A stretch of 12,822 bases of DNA from Chromera velia (taxonomy: Eukaryota > Sar > Chromeraceae), in NCBI GenBank assembly GCA_018398765.1, contig JAHBMJ010004137.1, positions 645 to 13,466 on the forward strand, written 5' to 3'. Position 1 is the first letter of the stretch, and each line of letters begins with the position of its first letter. Of this stretch, positions 1-7,425 are shown in pieces. A model generated the notes under the pieces. That model was not told where the DNA came from, did no database searches, and saw nothing but the letters and a program-made list of their open reading frames with translations. A program made the translations under genes and the position numbers.

Positions 1-184
1 ACACACACACAGATTCGAAAGGAAAACCAAAGTGGCTACAAGGCTGCCGAGAGAGATGATACAAGGAAGGAGGCACGAGTCTCTGGTCCACTTTCCGTTT
101 GCTCTCATCTCCGTCTTCGTCGTTTCGCTCTCCGCTCCTCTCCCTGTTTTTATGGGCACCCGGCAGCCTGCAGTCCTCAGAAAG
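1..184 (-). CDS. TRAPPC13: Possible TRAPPC13 exon 9, partial
   Basis: After a strong pyrimidine tract and GTTGGCAG acceptor, the phase expected from exon 8 stays open to the window edge. The predicted peptide starts LSEDCRLPG and is highly charged (RERSGERNDEDGDESKRK), so it would be a linker before the C-terminal beta-sandwich. No family motif confirms it. The exon may end before the edge, since the last bases are a GT repeat on this strand. Confidence 0.4.
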
Positions 185-294
185 CTGCCAACGACCGCAT
201 CCATGAATAGGAAGGAAGAGAGACGGACAGAAAAAGAAAGAAGTAAACAACCGAATGGAAGAACAAATCAACAGAAGTCAGGCACTGAGCTCAC

Positions 295-384
295 CATTGC
301 CTTCAGGAGATACTCCGAAGAGAGTCCACGCCCCCCGACTGCTGATCTCCACTCGAGACACACATTCCCGAGGTGCGGCAGGGA
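295..384 (-). CDS. TRAPPC13: TRAPPC13 exon 8
   Basis: Acceptor GCATGCAG, donor GTGAGC. Encodes SLPHLGNVCLEWRSAVGG and then RGLSSEYLLKAM, equivalent to the family segment with GKLDIVW, GERGRL and TSQL. The match in order and spacing is one of the strongest in the gene. Both ends fall on codon boundaries. Confidence 0.84.
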
Positions 385-655
385 CTGCATGCAAAACAAA
401 GGCCACGCCAAAATATATGAATTTCTCCTCGTGCTTTCGGACACTCACTCCTGCGGAAGTGGAAACGAAAGAACTGCACCGCAGACGGAAACAAAAAGGC
501 AAAAAGAAAGTTTTTTCCGCGCCCACGCATGCGTCCACGCAGTAAGCCAGCTGCTTGTGAATTTCCTTTACGATGTGTCCGGAAGTGAAGAAGGGGCCCC
601 CCGAGCTGAACAAGTCAGTGTCCAGTGACTGACTGAAAACAAAAAAGGGAGAGAG

Positions 656-722
<67 letters not shown>

Positions 723-1941
723 GAGACAGAGAGAGAGAAACAGAGAGAGAGAAACAGAGAGAGAGAGGGAGGGAGGGAGAGAGAGAAAGAGTCAGGGGTT
801 ACAAACGGGAAATAGGCAGCAGAACAACACACATGCGGAGGGATTTCGATTCAAACCTTCAGGGGTGGTCCCGATCCCTCATCTTGCTCTATTCTGAAGA
901 CCAGACGAAGTTTCTCTCCCGGTTTGAAGAAATGAACGCCGCTCCAGCCCCTGCGTGCGTGCACACATATATCTTTATACTCAAACAATGACCCGCAAGT
1001 CTCTCTAGCTCCCTCTCTCTCTCACACACACACACACAAACGTCCTCCTCACATGCCGTCAAATTCAACGACTGCATAGTTCAGAGTCTGAAAAGGCCCA
1101 CAGCCCCTCAAAAGCTCACGCCCATGCAAATCTGATCACGAGGTGCCCCCTGGAGCTGAAGACTCAAAGGCATCGTGCGCTTTCTCATTCTTCTACGTTA
1201 ATGGATGGATGGGCAACCTCTATATCCAGTGGGTTTCGTGAAGCAGCAGGAAGAGAAAGAGACACAGACAGACGGAGGCCACCAATGAAAAAGCCCGCTT
1301 CCAGCAACCCACCCTCAGCTTTCCTGCCTGACTACCCATCCTCCTGACCGTTCTGCGGTAGCATCCCTCTTCTCGTGTCTGACAAGGAAAGCCCTCCTGC
1401 TTGAGGCACCAGATCCCCCCGCAGGAAGTGTTCCCGCTGGAGGAGCATTCTGATTCCCCGCAGCAGGAAGGGAGAGGGAGGCATCGCAGAGAAGAACCTG
1501 CACTCCCGAGCTATTCTCAACGCACACCTCCACAAGGGCAGAGTCCACCCGGACCTTTCTCTGCATTCATTCCATTCGGTCCGGTTGGAGAGAAGCCGAG
1601 GAGGACAAAGGGGGGGGGTCGAAAGCAGGAAAAGACAGAGCATAAATGAAAAGCAAAGGATGAACGAAAATGACGAAGAAAGAAGAGACAGAGAAGGAAG
1701 GAACGAAACAGGGCCATGAATCTCTAAAGCGGGACAGGGCGGCAAACCACCTTCTCTTCTTTTGCTTCCCATTTTCTTTTTTTTTGACGGACACCTTTTT
1801 CTCACCGCTTCTTTGTTTAGTCATTCGGAAGGAAGCAAGCAAGCAAGAAAGGAAGGAAGTAAGGAAGAAGAAAAGAAGGAAGGCAAGGAAGAAAGAGAGA
1901 AACAGAGAGAGAAAGAAAAAAAGAAGAAAAGAAAGAAAGAA

Positions 1942-1973
<32 letters not shown>

Positions 1974-3792
1974 GAAAGAGAGAGAGAGAGAGAGAAAGAA
2001 AGAAAGGAAAGAACACAATCCACACAATACGGACCCTCTCGTTTGTCTGCACAGGCATCTCTCGGATTTTGTGAGAGAGGGAGAAGGCGGAGGACACAGA
2101 AAAGCGAAAACTCTTTCGCAGCGTGTGACCCTTCTGTGCGCCCTCATCCCCCGTGTCGTACGTGATCACACACGCCATTCTGCAACAAGTCAAAGCAAAC
2201 ACAACATAGATGAGAAACTGACATAGGAGACGAACTGTCAGAAGAGGGTGTAGAATGTGAAAGAAAGAAAGGTGTGAAGAGAGAAGCATACAGAAAATGT
2301 GCGACATGTGACATACTGATGGACATGGATGGACGTACCAACTGACAAAGAAGGGTGGCGGAAGCAAAGAAACACGGGTAAGAACTTTCGCGAGGGCACC
2401 AATATTCTCGTGCAACCCGGCAACATCTCTCCTCAGTCACACGGGACTGGACAGGACACCAAGAAGAAAAGAGAAGAGAAGAGAAGAAAAGAAAAGAGAA
2501 GGGAAAATTGCCGACGGAAGGGTGGACGGACGTGTAGTTGCCAGGTTCCGAGAGCAGGTGTGTCACGGTAAAGTCGAGGTACCGCCCTCCGAGCAGCACC
2601 AGCTCGGGGCTGGACGCGGTGTTCAAAAGAACATACCGGGAGCTGTCGTTCACCTGTCATCACGGCAGACCAACGAAAAAAAAAGCAAAGTCTACGAACT
2701 GAAAGAGCCTCATTCTAGTACCTCAGCGAAAACGCGTTGGCGGAAAAGAAGAAGACCCACCAGTCGAAGAAAGAGAAAGAGCCCCGTTAGGAATCTGTTC
2801 CTGTTTCTGTTCTTTTCTGGAAGCGCAGGCACGTCAACTTCATTTGGGCGCAATGGATGCGCAAGAGTCCCAACCAGCTTGCTGTCAATTTTCAATGCCA
2901 TTGTATCTACAACACTGTCTTGTCAAACACCAAGTCGATTCTCACCGGCGCCAAAAGAAACGGCATTCACCCACCCACCCACCCAAGACTCTTTCCTGAC
3001 ACCCACCTGCATCTCCACGTACACAGAGACGTTGTGCGCCCTCTCCCTCTCTCTTGCATTTGGGTTTCCTTCTGGGGCGGCGCTCTTGTTGACGATGTGA
3101 AGGTATGCTTGGAAAACCTCACCGGCAAAGAGACGGCTGCAGTTGGACGTTCGCGCGGGTGCATCAAATGCAATTTCATTTAGATACACGAAAGAAAGGA
3201 ACCAGAAGAAACGCCAGGAAGGCAAGGGACGTCAGTCAAACACACTGCATGGCAGTTGGTTTGCCTTTCTCTTCAGTATCTGCGCGTCTGTGCACGCGTT
3301 TCCGTGGAAACAGCTCCCTCATGGAAGCAACTTAAAGGAGCCAACTGACTGACCCTGCCGACACAGGCAGGAGAAGCGCCTGAGTCCGGGAAGGTAACCA
3401 GAAGTCACAGCCGGCCCCCGAACTGCCTGGAGACACCAACTCGTTGATGAAGGACCCTTCAACCTCCCGAGATAGACCTGCAGAGGCGTCTCCGTGCTGC
3501 TGCGGTTGAGGTCCAGAGAACGCTGCGCAGGAGTCCAACAGCGACGAGGGTTGGAACTCCGTCGTGGGGTTCGCCAGCCTCATCACCGACTGCATTGATT
3601 GCTCAGCAGGGAAGGAGGAAAGGAACAGAGATGCAAATGGGGTGAGAAGAGAACCGTAGACGGACAGATACGTTCACCTACAAACCATGCACGTCCCAGA
3701 GACGCCCATGGGAAGATTGCTGAGAAAAGAGACATGAAAGATGCGAAAATTAGACTAACCAGAGCAAGGATATGGTCTGCTGAGTGGCTCAT
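295..3792 (-). CDS. TRAPPC13: TRAPPC13-like TRAPP complex subunit (DUF974), split gene, C-terminus beyond the left edge
   Basis: TRAPPC13 is a peripheral subunit of the TRAPP tethering complexes that act on ER-Golgi and Golgi membranes; this role is known for the family and not visible here. Eight minus-strand exons, 3792-3760, 3589-3354, 3136-3007, 2653-2532, 2179-2035, 1560-1349, 950-857 and 384-295, have agreeing phases and give 354 codons. Family landmarks appear in order: HILAL followed by VMRL near the N-terminus, LFAGEVFQAYLHIVN (about residues 91-105), the SRYVLLNTASS strand, ACVITYDTG, LRKSFRFSV, ALVEVCVEN, GVHFFKPGEK and LGNVCLEWRS. This matches the order in animal and plant members at low identity. 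Compared with the roughly 420-residue human protein, exon 2 has a Gln/Ser-rich insert and exon 6 a Gly/Ala/Pro-rich one. Introns are 79-472 nt and loaded with purine-rich (plus-strand) repeats. The C-terminal beta-sandwich must lie outside the window. No rival family fits. Confidence 0.85.
659..790. repeat. (CA)n followed by interrupted (GA)n
   Basis: Sixteen CA units (659-690) are followed by GA units broken by AAACA and GGGA words to 790. It lies inside TRAPPC13 intron 7 (385-856), so the transcript carries it as a GT and CT tract. Confidence 0.95.
857..950 (-). CDS. TRAPPC13: TRAPPC13 exon 7
   Basis: Acceptor ACGCAG, donor GTTTGA. Encodes GWSGVHFFKPGEKLRLVF, equivalent to the family's YLQPMDTRQYLY strand, followed by an acidic segment ending PPLK. 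It starts with one base that completes the Arg codon from exon 6 and ends at a codon boundary. Confidence 0.8.
1012..1037. repeat. (CT)n(CA)n microsatellite
   Basis: A short CT run passes into a CA run inside TRAPPC13 intron 6 (951-1348). The remainder of that intron shows nothing recognisable. Confidence 0.85.
1349..1560 (-). CDS. TRAPPC13: TRAPPC13 exon 6
   Basis: Acceptor GAATGCAG, donor GTCAGG. Begins RKVRVDSALVEVCVEN, equivalent to the family's VFLEAQIQN strand, then CDASLSLP, matching the VSLEP strand. A Gly/Ala/Pro-rich insert with paired Arg follows. It ends with two bases of an Arg codon, in phase with exon 7. Confidence 0.8.
1827..2011. repeat. Purine tract of AAGG/AAAG/AG units
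   Basis: About 185 bases of almost pure A and G: AAGC and AAGG words, then AAAG, then AG, then AAAG. It lies in TRAPPC13 intron 5, so the pre-mRNA has a CU tract of the same length. Such mirror-like purine tracts can form triplex DNA (established in general, not shown here). Confidence 0.93.
2035..2179 (-). CDS. TRAPPC13: TRAPPC13 exon 5 (3' boundary uncertain)
   Basis: Acceptor TTGTTGCAG. Encodes MACVITYDTGDEG, then HTLRKSFRFSV and AFSLSHKIRE, equivalent to the family's VCAVSYT, FRKFFKFQV and PLDVKTK segments. The 3' end is set at donor GTCCGT (2034). A donor at 2052 (GTGCAG) is also in phase and would shorten the product by six residues. The intron that follows carries the large AAAG/AAGG tract. 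Confidence 0.78.
2460..2506. repeat. Degenerate AAGAG purine repeat
   Basis: Short purine repeat within TRAPPC13 intron 4 (2180-2531), just downstream of exon 4's donor on the transcribed strand. Nothing else of note is seen in this intron. Confidence 0.85.
2532..2653 (-). CDS. TRAPPC13: TRAPPC13 exon 4
   Basis: Acceptor GATGACAG; donor GTCCGT, weak but phase-correct. Encodes VNDSSRYVLLNTASS, then GGRYLDFTVTHLLSEPGNY, equivalent to the family's segment ending in EIGTH that precedes the ILVC strand. It ends with two bases of a Thr codon that exon 5 completes. Confidence 0.85.
2969..2984. repeat. (ACCC)4 run near a splice donor
   Basis: Four ACCC units on the plus strand, GGGT on the transcribed strand, 22 bases beyond the exon 3 donor GTGGGT of TRAPPC13, whose own sequence matches the repeat unit. 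Confidence 0.8.
3007..3136 (-). CDS. TRAPPC13: TRAPPC13 exon 3
   Basis: Acceptor ACTGCAG, donor GTGGGT. It encodes RLFAGEVFQAYLHIVNKS, equivalent to the family's YLGETF...VHN strand, then a charged insert (NARERERA) and the VYVEMQ strand. The one-base start completes the Gly codon left open by exon 2, which supports the junction. Confidence 0.87.
3354..3589 (-). CDS. TRAPPC13: TRAPPC13 exon 2
   Basis: Begins SVMRLANP after a pyrimidine-rich tract and ATGCAG acceptor; ends with two bases of a Gly codon before GTCAGT. It holds a polar insert (residues about 37-56, rich in Gln, Ser and Gly) ahead of FINEL, which matches the family's FNQL-type segment. A second in-frame acceptor 12 nt upstream (exon start at 3601) would add four residues. 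Confidence 0.82.
3760..3792 (-). CDS. TRAPPC13: TRAPPC13 exon 1 (start exon)
   Basis: Encodes MSHSADHILAL, 33 nt, followed by donor GTTAGT. The start was chosen because the family begins with a short polar stretch and then LAL-x-VMRL, and this exon joined to exon 2 gives that spacing exactly. There is an A at position -3 of the ATG. A further upstream start cannot be ruled out. Confidence 0.75.
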
Positions 3793-4353
3793 CCTCTTCC
3801 AGCTTCTGTTGCACTGGGGAGCTTCGACAGAGAGAAGACTTGCAAGCCGTGCTCACGCTCAGTCTGATACAGAGTCTGCAATCGAAGATCGAGAATATTG
3901 GGGAATCACGCAGGCCACATGACGCGATCTACATTTGTGGCATTGTGTGCTGATGCAGAATATGGGAGAAATTGGGAGAATTGCTTCCAATGAAATTGAT
4001 CGAATGAACTGGATGAATACTGGATGAGGCAGAGAATGCATGGTGGCGCGGGAGAAAGCCGGAGACGGACTTGCCGCGGGGCCCAGCTGCATGCATGGGG
4101 CCTCGACAGTAGGCCCGATTTTCCGCGCGCACGGGGCCATGCCGGGGCCCATATGCATCTGTATGTTCGTAGCGTATAGAATCCGCAAGTCTGACATCAT
4201 TGTGAGAATATATATATGCTTTGCGAATAATCCATTGAAGTAAACGGGTTTGCGGAGACTTCTGCTGTTATGTATACACTTCACTACGGACACTCCGTTA
4301 CCTCTCTCGATCAGGAGAATCGCCTTGGAGTCAATCAGCAACCCAGCGGAAAG
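3793..4353. promoter_or_regulatory. Divergent intergenic region, probable bidirectional promoter
   Basis: These 561 bases separate the two start codons, which face away from each other. No convincing coding exon is seen. It holds TGCATGCA at 4088-4095, a GC-rich patch at about 4070-4155, and a loose inverted repeat around 4091-4156 (ATGCATGGGGCC against GGGGCCCATATGCAT). Both 5' UTRs and transcription starts should lie here, though neither can be placed by eye. Confidence 0.6.
4088..4095. promoter_or_regulatory. TGCATGCA palindrome, candidate ApiAP2-type site
   Basis: The perfect 8-bp palindrome TGCATGCA lies in the divergent intergenic region, about 260 bases from the plus-strand start codon and 300 from the minus-strand one. 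GCATGC-core words are recognised by AP2-domain regulators in apicomplexans (established); that it is used here is inferred. The same core also occurs by chance elsewhere in the window, for example near 388 and 9755. Confidence 0.4.
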
Positions 4354-4703
4354 ATGGCGAGTCAAAGGAGGCCAAGGTCTGGATTGGGCCGCCTGTTGCT
4401 TCTGTGTGTGTCACTGTCACTTCTTTTGAACCACCCTGTTGCACAGGATGCTCTTGTCTGTAGTCATGAACAGGACTCAGCATTCAGTGACGTTACAGTT
4501 CTTTCAGATGGGGAACAGGTCACCAGGGAGATATTACTAAATCAGACACAACTCTTTTACTACGAGAACTACAACACAACAACGATGAATCAGCCCGATC
4601 AATACAGAAAGCTGATGATCTATTTGGAGCCGTGTAATGGAGTCGTCTACCTGTTCGTCCGAAAAACCAGACCATGCTACCCGAACCCGTATAACGGCGA
4701 ATG
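4354..4703 (+). CDS. NDNF-like exon 1: signal peptide and N-terminal module
   Basis: The ATG sits in AAGATGGCG. Basic n-region RRPRSGLGR, then hydrophobic LLLLCVSLSLLL, with likely cleavage near PVAQ-D (about residue 31). The mature part starts with a Cys (36), has sequons NQT and NTT, and then LMIYLEPCNGVVYLFV and RPCYPNP. It ends with two bases of a Trp codon at donor GTTAGC. Reading through intron 1 meets a stop at 4945-4947. Confidence 0.8.
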
Positions 4704-7191
4704 GTTAGCCCCCCAAGCCATAATCCCCCCTTCCCTTTTCTTTGTACTATTTCGAACTCAAAAGCTTGTGTGTTGCAGAACAACGCATTCATGCAGAGAT
4801 TTCATGTCTCAGATCTTCCCACACTTGACCCGTTGTTCGCCTGCGCGCCTGCGCTCTTCGCGATTGGTTGCATCCCTGTACAACGCTTTCTTGTCGACCA
4901 CTTCGTCCTGTGAAGAAAGCTTTATGAAAATCGAACTGCATCCGTAACTGCAGGACTCATTTCAAATCCATCACAGACGGGAGCCGAGACGGGGCACCAA
5001 CGTTCTTTGAGGTTCCCCTCACGTCAACGAAGGTGGGTAGAAGTGAAGGGGGGATGGATAAGGGGGACAAAATGGGAAGGGGAACAGCGTTGAAGCGCTA
5101 CTCTTCTCTTGATTCCTGTGGAAACATTTCCCTGGTCTCTATCTTGTATATATATCTCTTGCAGTACTATTTTGCGGTATACGCCAGGACGGCAGCCATC
5201 TACACGTTCTTCGTCTTGGCGGGTGAGTCTGCATTCTTTTCTAGGGTGTGAATGTTTGCAATGAAAGGCTACTGAGAGAAACTGGGGGGGGGTGATGGTA
5301 TCAGCTTTTGTGTGTGCGATGGGAGGGGAAGAGGGTGCCAATGAATTCCCTTCCCTCGCCATTTCTTTCAAGACATCTCGGCAGTTCTGTCTGGCACATG
5401 ACATGTGAACGATGGTCGGTTATCGTCCCCTCGCCCACCCATGACAGTCTAACCTTTCATGTTTTGCGTCCGGGCAGAGAGTCAGAGAACCAAACCTTTT
5501 CTGTCTGGAAGTCTGTCTGTCTGTCTCGGTTTGCGGCGACTCCATGTTTGCAGATATTGGCGCCTTTCCTCGTCCGGGATTAAAGGGGCGGTTGGAGGCG
5601 AAGCAGACTGCAGGTGGGTGAGTCAGGGAGAAGTCGGGTTCAAGGAGAGTCCACGCGATCTGTACGTGTGTGATGGCATATGCCTTTTGAAATAGCGTAC
5701 GTCAACCAAACACCTTGCAATGCCTTCTTGAAACAAAACAAAGTAAGTGAGGTCCAGCTGACTGCATGGGACTGGAAGTGAAGAGAGAAGGGAGGAAGAA
5801 AGCTCTGTGTCAGAATGCATAGATCTGATGAGACAGAAAGAAGAAAGGACAGAAAGAACGAAAGAGTGCAGCTAGTTAGCAGCCAGCCGGCTACACACAC
5901 AAGTACAAGGAATGACGGAACGAAGAAAGGAAGGGAAGAAGCACGGAGAGCAGGAAAAAAGGAACGGAAAATGAGAAGGAAAAAACAGAGAAACGGGCAG
6001 ATGAAGAGCTAAGAGATGGAGTGAATGAATGAAAAAGTCCATTGCCGAGCAAATTAGCAAATTGATGAAAGATTGAAGAAAGAGAAACACAAAAAGTTTT
6101 GTCGGGGAATGAACTGAAGCGATGGCAGAAAAGAAGAATGGAGCAAAATCCTTCTGTTTTGTTCTCTTGCCCCCTTCACGCCTTCCTCTCATCTTTTCTT
6201 CCTCTTTCCTTTCCCCTCCCTGTATCTCTTGATCAATTGACAGAACAATCGGTCCAAATTTCTTGGGAAATCTCATCCTTTGTTCCAACAGGTGAGAAGG
6301 TGCGGGCAGGGGCAGAAGGGAAGCCTTACTAAGCAATGTGCTTCCTATAAGTTGTCTCGTACATCGCTGACTTCAAGCTTTCATTAAGGCAGAACGAAAC
6401 AGAAATGAAGCACACAAGCATGTCTGCCAACGTCTATGCGCGATGGATGTGATTCTGTATCCTGTTGAAGGTGGACGTGTGATTGCTGGTTTGACTCAAA
6501 AAAACAGACATAAGAGGCATGCAGATCAATGAATGAAACCGACGGAGCCACGGTTATTCCCGACTTGCCTCTCGTTGCCCACTCTCCTCGTCAAAGTATG
6601 TTCTTTGTTCTTTGTCATTTCCTCCTGGATGCTATCGTTCGCCTGCCTGGTCTGTCTCTCCCTCTGTCTCACTGTCTGTCTGTCTGTCTGTCTGTCTGTC
6701 TGCTCTGGTACCCTTCCACTGAGAGAGCGCGCCAAAAGAAGAAAGAAAAAAACAGAAGAGAATGAAGAAACAGAAAAGGGAAAAGAACAGACGACATCGT
6801 CTGTCTGTCTGTCTGGCTGGCCGGTTGGCTTGGAGTCTGTCTGTGTAAGAAGGAAAGAGAATCAAAAAATGCACAGCCTTCCTGTCTCCCTGCATGTTGT
6901 CTGAAGAAACGCATAGCACCTCCCTCCATTTGTCTGTGTGTGTACCTGTCTGCACGTATGGTTGCTTCCGATCGATATCGGTCAGGTGTTTCTGCCGTGA
7001 AGAGTTACTCTGTCTATACGGCGCTCTTGCTGGAGGGAGAAAACAGAACAAACTCTCAGGTCAGTCAGTCAGTCAGTCAGTCAGACAAGGAGAGCCAAGC
7101 TCACACAAACGGACACTCAGATGACCAGAACGACAATCAATCGGACCAAAAGACAGACAGACAGACAGACAGACCGACCGACCGACCGACC

Positions 7192-7222
<31 letters not shown>

Positions 7223-7254
7223 GGCGACAGACGGACGGTCGGACGGACAGACAG

Positions 7255-7288
<34 letters not shown>

Positions 7289-7370
7289 AGATAGACAGAC
7301 AGACGGACGGGCGGGCGGGCGGGCGGACGGACGGACGGACAGACGGACGGACGGACAGACAGAAAGACAA

Positions 7371-7425
<55 letters not shown>

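Noticed and set aside
32-628. 198-codon plus-strand open frame at the left end
   Set aside because: Antisense to TRAPPC13 exon 8 and its introns; no family pattern, and amino acids reflect local repeats.
1567-2415. 282-codon minus-strand open frame
   Set aside because: Most of it is Ser/Leu/Phe translation of the AAAG/AG tract. Only a short part coincides with real TRAPPC13 exon 5.
4040-4243. 67-codon open frame in the divergent intergenic region
   Set aside because: No signal or domain pattern. The region fits promoter DNA better, with the palindrome and GC-rich inverted repeat inside it.
4780-4947. Extra exon after the TGTTGCAG acceptor in intron 1
   Set aside because: Joining exon 1 (ending 4703) directly to 4954 completes the Trp codon and gives the conserved WTHFKS segment. 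No donor in this stretch keeps the phase convincingly.
5872-6336. 154-codon minus-strand open frame
   Set aside because: Phe/Leu/Ser-rich translation of the purine stretch in intron 4, antisense to real exon 5.
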